The position numbers were made by a program, and so were the translations under genes. From contig JALJEE010001120.1 in NCBI GenBank assembly GCA_023231475.1, positions 1-64,000 of the forward strand: a DNA stretch of 64,000 bases, written 5' to 3'. Positions 40,386 to 50,252 of the stretch are shown here, piece after piece. The notes below the pieces were generated by a model. It made no database searches. It worked only from the letters and a program-made list of their open reading frames with translations, and was not told the DNA's origin. The stretch is from Seison nebaliae (taxonomy: Eukaryota > Rotifera > Pararotatoria > Seisonacea > Seisonidae). Numbering within the stretch: position 1 is the stretch's first letter; every line of letters starts with the position of its first letter.

Positions 40386-40515
40386 ATGAGAAATTTAGAA
40401 CAAAAAACAAATTAGAAACTTCAAAAAACAAATTAGAAACTTCAAAAAACAAATGAGAAATTTCAAAAAGAAATTGAGAAATTTAAAAAGAAATTTAGAA
40501 ATTTAAAAAGAAAAC
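40386..40515. repeat. Short tandem repeat, roughly 20-nt unit
   Basis: Five to six degenerate copies of caaattagaaacttcaaaaaa and related units between the divergent HSD17B7 and ionotropic receptor genes. The unit decays rightward into aaatttaaaaaga. Confidence 0.75.
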
Positions 40516-40768
40516 CATGAAAATATTTCAGTGTTCGATATTAGATATTAAGTTCATTAATATTGAAAGAAATTAACCGGAAATATTAAGTTAATGAGAA
40601 CTTTATGTCATGATCTAATTAAAATTGTTTGATTATTGACATAAAGTTTGATGTCAATAAAATTCCATGTTTTACAAATATCATTTTATCAGTCACGCAT
40701 CTCATTTTGCAATGAGCAACATTTGAACTAGAGTAAGGGAGAATGTTCATTTCCATCAAACGGAATCA

Positions 40769-43700
40769 ATGAAGATAATTCTTCTCCAATTATTATTTCT
40801 CTCTCTCAACTGTTGGGTACGATGTGGGAAATATCAGGAAATGTCCGAATTAGATATCGGTTTGAATTGATTGAGAAAGGAAAAAAAACTAAAGATTTTC
40901 AGTTGTTCTATTCGATACGAATTTTGAAGTGAATGATGCTGTTCATAATTTCATGGACGAATCGACGAACGTCGTCTTCCGAGATGTTCTTTTTGTTAAT
41001 TTGAAATTTCTCACAAAATCCACAAGTTAATTTCATTATATCCCAATCTCACAAATCCAATTCACAATCCTTCACTAAACTTCACTGAATTTCACTAAAT
41101 CTCACGGAATTTCAGTTTTTTTCTCGACGATTAAAGAAGAGATCAAATATATGATCGATCTTCGCAAATCGATTACGGGCGACATTCGAGAGGAATGTGA
41201 ATTTTCCAAAACCGAATTTCCCAATTTGCAATTTCGTCTTTTGCCAACCATTTACGCGACAACAATTCGAGAGAAATGTGATAATTTAATTCTTCTTCAC
41301 GTTACAAATTGGACTTAATTTTTCCTAATTTAATTACGACATTTTAAAATTTCTCATTAAAAGATCACGGCGAAGAGTTTCGTTTATCATTACAAGAAAT
41401 TAGTTCAAAATTTATTTACGACCAATCAATATAATTTGAAAGAGTTCCTCATTAATTTTCCTGATGAATTCAATTGCTGTTCTTCTTCGAAAGAGCCTTA
41501 CCGAAAAACCATATGCAATATAATGATGTTCTGTTGAGCAAATTCCAAACTCTCATTTATGACAATACTCATCGTTAAAATTTTCGTTTTTGAAAAAAAT
41601 GTTATGAAAAATAATAAAATAGACGAATTGATAAGAGAAATGTCGAATGGAAATGAAAGAAAACCATCGAATTATTTTTATTTGAATATCGACGATATTA
41701 ATCATCAATCTGATTTCCTTAACAAAATTCATGAGCTCCAAGGCAATTATACAAAGATGACGGAAGAAATCTCTTTAACATCGACAGATTTGTGCAGGAA
41801 ACGAGTCATTCATCTCAACGTCATCACAGCGACGACAATCGCGAAATTAGATCGAATTATTTTACCATCTCTCATTTATTTATCGACAAATCGCACCGGT
41901 TTCATTCGATCGTCTACCGGCGAAGTTCAATATCTCCTTGCTGATGGATTGACGACGATCGATATAAATTTCCATCGGAATCAATCGCAAGACATTATCG
42001 TCCACAATCCATTGGACATTTCATTGAATTTTCAATTTTATTCATTCGTTGCCATCTTCAATACCCTCTTCTGATTGTCATTTTTTTCAGGATTATCTCA
42101 TCGATAATGTGACGGAGGATCGATTGGAACGGAAACTGAAATATTTCCGTGAATTATTATCGTCGAATTCGAAGGAGGTTCTCTCACAATTGGCGTCGAA
42201 AGACTTCCGAGAGAAACATGAATTATTATTAGAGAAAGAATATCTCATATATTTCACTTATCAATCGCTCATTACGGAAAAAGATGATTTATTAAAAAGA
42301 ATAATTAGCAATACAGAATTGTTCAATATGAAATTATATGATCGAAAATTTTTATTTGTTAAATATTTTCAAATTTCAACTTAAAAATTTTCAAATTTCT
42401 TTTTCAACCGTCTCAATTCCAGTTACATGAATTGTTCAAATGTATCGCATATGTTCGACGACAGAAGATTTATGATTTTAAGAAGAAAGATATCCATCCC
42501 AATAATTCCATCAGGAATTTAGTTATTCATTTTTTCTCTCCAATTTCTTTTTCATTCCATATCAGTTAGACATATTTCTCGTGGCACCGAAAATGAAAAG
42601 AATTATCCAATTTACTGGTTTGCCAGCACTCGGTACGTGGTATCGTGTGGACGATAAAGTACATGGTGATTATTTGAAAGTTTTGTCATTTTGAAAATCG
42701 AATAAATTTTAAAAATTTAGAATCCGTTTCTGACAAATCAACAAAGAAATATCATTCCCGTAAATATTGTTGTGGTTGGTGAAGAACTTATTTGTAGGAG
42801 AAAATGAAGAAATTAATTTCAGTCGGAACCATTCATCTTTAAGAATGAGTATGGAAGTCGAGAAGAATATCTGAGACTTCTACGTCTGAATAAGAAACGA
42901 TATTTAGCTTTGGAAACGGCGGGAGTGAAAGTCGGTCGTATTCTTAAAGTACGACGAGAATGTATGAGTGAGTCTAGCGGGAAATATGTGAATCGAATAG
43001 GTGACGAATATTTCGGATATGTCATCGATATGATGTTACATTTGGCGGATCGGATGAATTTAGTTTTCGACGTTTGTGAACCATATGATGGAACGTTCGG
43101 TATCCTCAGTCCCGACAACAAATGGAACGGGGCCTTACGAACCATGATGGATGGAGTTATTATCATATTAAATTTCAAAATTTTAAAAACATTTAAAAAT
43201 TTTTTTTATTTTTTTAGAAAATCGATTTAATTTTAACCGATCTAACGAGAACGGCTGATCGAGCACGTGTCATCGATTATACGGCGGAATTCTTCCCACA
43301 TTCCGGAATTAGTCTCGTCTGGAGCGGTAACAATAATAAAGAAACGTTATTCAATTTTGTTAAAGGTTTTCAATTTCCATCAATATGGTATTGAATGAAA
43401 TCTATTTTTTAGTGTTCGATGGATATGTCTGGTTATATATCGGTCTAGCCATCATGTTATCGTCAGTGATAACCTGGTTTTTCGAATACTTCTCTCCACA
43501 TGCCGAATATAAAGAGAAGTTAAGAAAGAATTCTTTATCAAGTCTGTCGGAAATGGGAAATGAGAGAAATAAAGATCCGGAAATCGAACGTATTCCAATC
43601 GATAACGATTTCACTTTAGTCGAGAGTTTATGGTCAATTTTGGGTAGTTTCCTATTAACTGGTTCTCATTTCAATTTCCATAAAATTTTCATTGTTCCTA

Positions 43701-44946
43701 AAAAAATTCCTCATTCAATAGAAGGACTACAAAGAATTCTCTCGCCCAGCACTCTCGTTTACATGACCTTCTTCTGGTTCTTTACGGCGATTGTCGTATC
43801 GACTTATCAAGCGAATTTAGCCGCTCGATTAACCGTTTCTCGTCTCCAACAAGAGTATACGATTGACGAAATGATACAAATGCCAAATAAGAAGTTTTTT
43901 GTTGAAAGTTTTCAAAAATTAATTTTTATTGAACATACGTTTATATATATAATATATTAATTGTATTAAATATTTCTCTATTTCAGATAATAGTGTGGTT
44001 CTTCAATATTTCGAAAATATGAAGAGTATTGAGGAACTCTTCACCGGTCATTGGCAACAGAAAACGATGTATAACGAAGATGATGATACGAACGGCTTCT
44101 CCACATGGACTTATCCTTTAAGGAAACATTTCACTGTCATATTCAACGGACGATTAAGTTTTATTTTTTGAATTTAAAAAATTTCGAACTCGAATTGAAG
44201 ATCGTATTAAAACTGTTGCGGAAGTCGTAGAAATAGTTAAGCGGAATAAGAATGCTGCTGGATTTATGGAGACTGCTTTCGTCGAATATCAAAGGAATAA
44301 AGATTGCGCTCTCACCACACTCAAAGAACAGTTTAGTGTGAAAACATATGGATTTGGAGTACGACAAGGAGTTTATCTCGAAGATGATTCTCTATTGAAT
44401 AGCATATCATTTAGGTCTCATTCTACATTTCATTAATTAACAACTATTTATAATTATTTAAAAATTTGAAATTTTCAATTTTTAAAGATTGAGACAAATG
44501 CAGGAGAATAAAACGTTGACGGAATTAAAGGAATTTTGGTGGTCGTTCGATACGGAGAGTAGTTGTAAATCCGAAAACACCAAATGGACATTTGGTATAA
44601 TGAACAATAAAGAGAATTCAGAGAATTCGATTGACATCAACGTTTTTTTTTTTCATTTTATACTTTTCTCATATAATTTTTAAAGACGATCGGAGGCACT
44701 TTCATTCTGTTGGCGGGTGGTATTATTTTAGCGTTTGTCGTCTGTATTATTCAATGGTGTTCATTCAACATTTCTAATCGATTTCGTATAAATCATATCG
44801 GTTGTTGGCGGAATATGGCTGTGAATTTTATGACGAAAATGAGAAAGTTTAGCAGTGTCTCCAACCATACGACGGAAATGCCGGTTGATGTAATTGATGG
44901 TTTTCGAAAGGACAAAGACGAATATTTAGATTCGACTACTTTCTAA
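40769..44946 (+). CDS. Ionotropic-receptor-type glutamate receptor (possibly IR25a-like), 18 exons
   Basis: Predicted 1070-residue ligand-gated cation channel. Exons: 40769-40859, 40903-41025, 41116-41300, 41364-41443, 41494-41573, 41623-42047, 42091-42357, 42423-42521, 42566-42658, 42721-42774, 42823-43155, 43218-43365, 43413-43661, 43722-43907, 43987-44157, 44201-44414, 44488-44641, 44686-44946. All phases join. Layout: signal peptide (MKIILLQLLFLSLNCWVRC), long divergent amino-terminal domain of about 490 residues, ligand-binding half S1 (FGYVIDMMLHLADRMNLVF, then DLTRTADRARVIDY, whose Thr and Arg occupy the glutamate-contact positions), M1, pore loop, M3 (STYQANLAARLTVSRL), S2 with AAGFMETAFVEY, and M4 near the C-terminus. 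The ANLAA-LTVSRL motif and the retained amino-terminal domain favour an IR25a/IR8a-type co-receptor over NMDA or AMPA types. The usual SYTANLAAFL is altered. Exons 1-10 are less certain than the channel part. Confidence 0.85.
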
Positions 44947-45924
44947 AATTCTTTCATTATTTTTTTAGTCTTATTCTATCACATTTTATCCAATACAAAT
45001 CAAATTAGAATTATTCTAAATTTTTATATATATTTAAAGTCTCAACAAAATTTCGATAAAATTTTTTATATTCAAAATTCTTCAATAGAACAACTATAAA
45101 GAATTCTCTCGCGCAGCACTTTCGTGCTGTCTGTCGTTTCTGCACATAATTCCATCATCTGATGAATGTGAAGAAATTCTCTGAAGAAAAATGTGTAGCA
45201 GAAAGAGATTAAGTAGTAAAATCGGGATTTTGTGCAAAATGGAGAATTGAAATTGTGAACTTTATCAGAAATTTTATTTGAACTGAAAAAAATGAAATTT
45301 ATTTATCAATAATTTCCACCATAATCGACAAAGACATAAAACAGGAACTTGATTGGGAAAACTAGTTAGGTAGTTGCAACTACCATGGTTGTGAGTGGTG
45401 GGAAAATTTTGGTTTATTTCTGTGGAGGATAGAAATGACATTGGAAGATTGACAGAAAATTAAAGGAAGGATCACCCGTCTAACAAAAATTGTAAGTTAA
45501 ATTTGATGGAGTCGAATGTTCGCCGACTATTACTCTTTTAATTATTTGGATACAATGAAAGGTTGCTTTCGTTGCGAAGAGTTAAGAAATTAATAGATTA
45601 AAGATCTTTACACACTAATTACTTTAACGATTTTATTAAGAACGAAAATTGTGCGATGAAAGGGCTGAGAAAGTAAATCCAATAATATAAGTAGGAATTA
45701 GAGATGATACGTGATATAATTATTCAGTATATGTTTGTTTACGTATGTTATCTTATCGATTTTTGATTGATGATGGAAAGAAACTTTCTTCATTATTGCT
45801 TATTCGCGTCTGTTATCCCTTTAATTATTTAGGTGATTCGAATAAAAAGAGTTTCTTTCCTCCGTTGCCAGGGTAACTTCAATTTCAATTAGATCAAATT
45901 TATTGAAGAGTAAACAAGTCGAAC
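44947..45924. other. Intergenic DNA between receptor and mucin-like genes
   Basis: About 1 kb of AT-rich DNA. Apart from the duplicated pore-exon fragment at 45081-45124, nothing recognisable was found. Confidence 0.6.
45081..45124 (+). repeat. Decayed copy of the receptor's pore-loop exon edge
   Basis: 44 nt matching 43714-43757 (end of the pore-loop intron plus the beginning of the following exon) at about 39 of 44 positions, including the acceptor ATAG and the run aaagaattctctcgc. The copy has no surrounding similarity that I can follow. Single changes next to it create a perfect 6-bp hairpin (cagcac tttc gtgctg). Confidence 0.75.
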
Positions 45925-47268
45925 ATGTCAAGAAGGCAAAATATCATTTGGATTATTTTAAATGGCATTAGAAAAATGAAAAACTTTCAACGGTTCATTC
46001 CTCTTCTTCTGCTCCTTTTCCAGGTGAATGTCAGAGGAAGTATTGTTGAAGTATCTTTCAATTCCAACAATTGTCAAGTGAAAAACGATGATTCAACTTA
46101 TGATATCTACACCTACGATTTCATCGATTCTCTTTGTTATTTCTCTCTTTCGTTCATTCATTTCATTCACTATCCTTTATACAAACAGATTATAACGGGA
46201 AATGTAACGCTGAACCTCCCACCACTACTACGACTACCACAACAACTACCACCACAACCACAACTACTACCACAACGACCACTACCACCACCGTCACCAC
46301 CACCACCGTCACCACCACCACAACAACGACGAATAACGAAACGCTGGCACCGTACACAGGACCTAGCACCACCACCTTAACCACCACAACGACTACCATT
46401 ACCACCACCACAACAACTACCACCACTACAACTACCGCCACTACAACTACCACCACCACCACCATAACTACCACCACCACAACCACCACCACAACCACCA
46501 CCACCACTACAACTACTACAACTACTACGACGGGAACAACGACCGAATTCCCTTCGACCTATGTGGAGATTCCTTCATCTCACGCTTTCTTTCACGTACC
46601 ACAATCCATTGCATATTATCAACTATCGGAATCGACTTGTAGTATTTACCGTTACAAATTCGAATTAAGAGATGGATTGCCCATAAGGACATTTGACAAC
46701 ATCTCATCAATCGAATGTGGAGACAGTTTGAATTTTTTTTAATTTGGTTTTTGAAAATTTTAATTAAATTATTTGATTTTATTTTTTTCTTTTGAAAATT
46801 CTAATTAAATTATTTTATTTTAAAACAACTTTCGGCGGTTTTAATTTGATTTTGAATTTTTCAGGTTTATTATCGGCCGAAACGTCTAAGAAGATTTTGG
46901 AAAGTCGAAAGTTAGTGCTGCAGGATATGCTCGAGCATATCGTTGATGAGCAGCAGAATGTTCTGGAGAAATTGAACGTGGAATATGCGACGGAAATACG
47001 TCTATCGAAATCGATGGGATATGTCGCTTACGCTTTCTTCGCTTGCATATTAGTCATGATCGTCGTGCTAGATCTCAATTTCGAGGTCATATTCACTATG
47101 ATCAATTTGTTTAGGAGCTTTCAGAAGAAGAAGAAGAATGAGAAATCGATTAATATAGAGAGTAAAGCGAAAGTGATGATGACGAAAGTGAAGCAGGTTG
47201 ATGTGGATCAGTTACTCTCTATAGAAATGGAAATGTTTCGCTCCTATTCGAAAAGTTCGGTAAAGTAA
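45925..47268 (+). CDS. Poly-threonine mucin-like type I membrane protein, 3 exons
   Basis: Predicted 383-residue protein of unknown family. Exons: 45925-46135, 46189-46725, 46865-47268. Layout: hydrophobic signal (FIPLLLLLF, best with the in-frame ATG at 45976; the upstream ATG at 45925 adds 17 residues), about 50 residues of ectodomain, then about 110 residues that are almost only Thr (with rare Val, Ile, Ala) encoded by mixed ACC/ACA/ACT/ACG codons, then a short Cys-containing domain (YYQLSESTCSIYRYKFELRD), a helical stretch with SRKLVLQDMLEHIVDEQQ, one membrane segment (YVAYAFFACILVMIVVL) and a basic cytoplasmic tail with KKKK. The Thr tract would be a dense O-glycosylation site. Mixed codons argue against recent slippage alone. 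No homologue is recognised. Confidence 0.75.
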
Positions 47269-47518
47269 CAATTATTCGAAATGATTTTGAAACGAATCAA
47301 TATAAAAATTTTATTTGCTACATATCACAAATTCTCTTTTTCTCTCCAATTCCATGGGGATTTCATTTGTCTATCGATTTTTTTCCTCGTCAAATGCAGT
47401 ACATTTCCCTTTCACTCAATTTTCATTTTTTCTCTTATATTCTTCTCGCTTGCATAAAAATAAAAGTTTCTTCTCCCATTTCCTACATCATCTGACTTCT
47501 CTTTAATAAAAATTTAAA

Positions 47519-48266
47519 ATGTCGAAAGTGCGACAACGGAAAGTCGTCAGTGATCGACCACAATATTCTCCGTTATTGTCACGTGACGGTACGGAAGGAA
47601 AACAATCAACGACACCGGATGTGGAAGATGCTCTGCCGTTTGGTGGGAAAGTGTTTTTAGCACGACAGAAGAAACCGGATTCCTGGTTCATATTCTCTTT
47701 GGAGGTTATTCTTCATTGAATAGAATAATTTAAATTAATGATTTGTTTAGATGTGCACGGTGGCGTTGGGAATTGGTATGTTGTTGTACGCCTATTATTA
47801 TTTCGATCATTTACATTATAACGTGAATCGATTCTATGCACATTTGGGATACCCACAAGCACAGCACGTGGTCGGTCACAAATTGTTGCACGGTTAGCTA
47901 TTGTTTTCGAATGTCTTGTACGAGATTTGATGAAGGAATCGGAGTGGAGAAACATACGGATAATGCGATGTACTGGTTTTCTCAAGCAGCTAAACAGGGT
48001 CATCCACACGCGTCCTACAACTTGGCGATTGGCCATTTGAAGGGAATGCATCAATTGGCGAAAGGGTAAGTTTTCATTATACGATTTGTACTAACAGATA
48101 TTGTGAATGTAAATAAGAATCGAATGTCTCTATTCCGTTCGTTATCCACTCCATCTAATTGTTTTTTAGGGAAGTGCGTCGATTAATAGAACATGCTGCC
48201 GAGAATGGAGTCCGTGAAGCGCATCATATGAAGAATGAAGTCTGCCTTCATGGCGGTTGTGATTGA
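47519..48266 (+). CDS. Small membrane protein with Sel1-like repeats, 4 exons
   Basis: Predicted 184-residue protein. Exons: 47519-47704, 47751-47892, 47936-48065, 48170-48266; total length in frame. Layout: basic cytoplasmic-type start (MSKVRQRKVVSDRPQYSP), hydrophobic segment near residues 63-80 (MCTVALGIGMLLYAYYYF), then Sel1/TPR-like helices: LLHGIGVEKHTDNAMYWFSQ, AAKQGHPHASYNLAIGH, and a final EHAAENGVREAHHMKNE. Sel1 repeats mediate protein contacts, for example in ER-associated degradation and signalling complexes. The exact orthologue is not recognised. Intron 3 has the only canonical GTAAGT donor in the window. Confidence 0.75.
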
Positions 48267-48651
48267 AGAACGATGAAAGAATAATTATGAGATGGATTAC
48301 AATAATAGATTGACGAACTAATAAAAAGAAGAATGGACTGATATTCTATCGATTTGTAACGAGAGTAAGAGAATCTTTTTCTTTATTTGCCTTTCAAATC
48401 ATTTGCACCTTCATTTCTTTCATCAATAATGAATGACGTTTTGAAAATTCTCTAACAATCTTCTTCTCCCAATCTAATGTTCATACATGTGTCAGACATA
48501 GATATTCTTCCCAACGGACAATCGTCTAAAAGAGGAAGATAACGGGAAATATGAGTTAAGCAATTTCGTTGATAGTTCAATTTGTAGGAATGGACGCGGG
48601 GTTGGGCAGTGACTGGCAACATATCAATCTTACGTCTATATCATTTCCTTT

Positions 48652-48671
48652 TATCTATCTATCTATCTATC
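48652..48671. repeat. ATCT microsatellite
   Basis: Five TATC/ATCT units. It is the complement of the GATA type repeat at 11305. Confidence 0.85.
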
Positions 48672-48932
48672 AATTTGGAAAATGGCTGTGCTGAATGTAA
48701 CTGCTGGTCGAGATGGAATGATGATAAAATGTGAATCTCGTATGTATCAGTGTTATGGGGTTTGGTGCTAGGATAATTCTTTTCATTCTTTCCCACCACT
48801 CGAAGTCCAACCTACCATCCATCTAGATGAATTATTATACGGAGTGGTATGATTATGTAATACATAATTACTTTTCAATCTATTTTATTATGTTCCCGTT
48901 CCTACTCTATTAAAGAAAACAGTAGAAGAAAT

Positions 48933-48959
48933 AGAAGAAGAAGAAGAAGAAGAAGAAAG
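48933..48959. repeat. AGA trinucleotide microsatellite
   Basis: About nine AGA/GAA units flanked by purine-rich DNA. Confidence 0.85.
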
Positions 48960-49170
48960 AAGGAGGAAGGAAGGGAGGAGAAGGCCATTGCACTGTATGT
49001 GCAAGTAGGAAGGATAGGTGGAAAAGAAGAATCTAATTTGGCATATAGAGAATTGATATTGTTTTTGGTGCATTCTATTTATTCTTCTCTTATCTTTTCC
49101 TTCCGATTATTTATTTCCGTGTATATACTCTCGTCTTCATATCAAACGGAAGACGATCCCTTCTAGAATT

Positions 49171-49197
49171 ATGAGGAGAGTTGGAGCAATCTTCTGA
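49171..49197 (+). other. Short upstream ORF before the calmodulin-like gene
   Basis: ATG followed by seven codons and TGA, with the stop one base before the start codon of the calmodulin-like gene. If the transcript starts upstream, this spacing could reduce or reset initiation. The transcription start is not known. Confidence 0.35.
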
Positions 49198-49198
49198 A

Positions 49199-50252
49199 AT
49201 GTCTGGAAATAATCGTGATCTAACTGCCAGCTTTTCTAACGAAATTGATGTTCACAATGTCAAAATTACTAATTCAGCCGATATCACAATTAATCTTGAT
49301 GAAACTATCGACTACTCTAAAATTAATTTTGAGGATGATCAACAATCCAAATCCCAACTACGACCATTTATTCCATCGACGACCAACAACCCCCTCACTT
49401 CCTCATCATCGCCATCCCCTCAACAACAACAACAACAACAACAACAGCAATTGGGATTTTCGAGAATAGAACGTCGAAAAACTGTCAATTTCCCATCAAA
49501 AAACAAAAAGAATAAACATGAAATTGTTAGAACGAACAGTCTCACATCGCCCAGAGCGGCTCTTATGCGCATCAAACAAAAATCCGACGCAACGGTTTTT
49601 CCTTCTATTATTATTATTATTATAAGCTCAATTGAATTTTAGTCATCAGAATTCGAAAAATTCGATTTTAATACGGAAGAAATCGCTGTTTTCCGGGACA
49701 CATTCTCCATGTTCGACCACGACGGAAACGGTTTCATTACGAGAGAAGAATTCCAAACAGTTCTCACATCATTTGGCCTTTATATGACGGATTATGCCGT
49801 ATCTAAAATGGTTGCTACGATCGACAAAGATGGTTCGTTTGTTTTTTATGCGTTTTTAAGAGGTGAACGAACAAAATCATTTTTTAGGTGATGGTTGTGT
49901 GAATTTTGATGAATTTGTTTTGATGATGGCGAAGAATCGACTCTTCCTCACCAAAGACGAAGAGGTGCATGAAATAAAAGAAATTTTTAAAATTTTCGAT
50001 TCGAATGAGGATGGATTTATCGAATACGACGATATTTCTGTGATTTTTCGTAAACTCGGTGAATATTTGAGTTCCGTTAGTTTCCTTCCTCCCCATTCTC
50101 ACACTCACCTATGATATCTCCAGGATGACATAAAGAATATGATTAAAGAAACAGACAGTGACGGCGATGGGAAGATAACGTTTGAAGGTTGTTTCATTTC
50201 ATTCATATCACGAACTGATATTTTTCCAGATTTCCAATCAATGCTCCATTGA
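49199..50252 (+). CDS. Calmodulin-like protein with four EF hands and a long N-terminal extension, 5 exons
   Basis: Predicted 286-residue protein. Exons: 49199-49594, 49643-49832, 49888-50075, 50124-50187, 50230-50252. The first exon encodes a 132-residue Ser/Gln/Asn-rich extension, including a run of ten or so Gln (CAA/CAG), and the phosphorylatable-looking KHEIVRTNSLTSPRAAL. The rest is a calmodulin fold with four calcium loops: DHDGNGFITREE, DKDGDGCVNFDE, DSNEDGFIEYDD and DSDGDGKITFED. The first two end in Glu at position 12, as in calmodulin; loops 3 and 4 end in Asp, a change that usually lowers calcium affinity and favours magnesium. The longer frame starts at TTG, so ATG 49199 is used. 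The last codons overlap the convergent sulfotransferase CDS by 15 bp. The calcium-sensor role is inferred from the fold. Confidence 0.88.

Larger units (their letters stand above)
48267..49198. other. Intergenic DNA with simple repeats
   Basis: About 0.9 kb between two genes in the same direction. It contains an ATCT microsatellite (48652-48671), an AGA-rich run (48933-48959) and the short upstream ORF at 49171. No gene recognised. Confidence 0.6.

Noticed and set aside
46190-46507. Minus-strand ORF of almost pure valine
   Set aside because: It is the complement of the poly-threonine tract; the plus frame has a signal peptide, membrane segment and spliced exons.
45925-50252. Operon-like cluster of three same-strand genes
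   Set aside because: Spacing of 250 to 930 bp, unrelated functions, and no sign of trans-splicing acceptors upstream of the starts.
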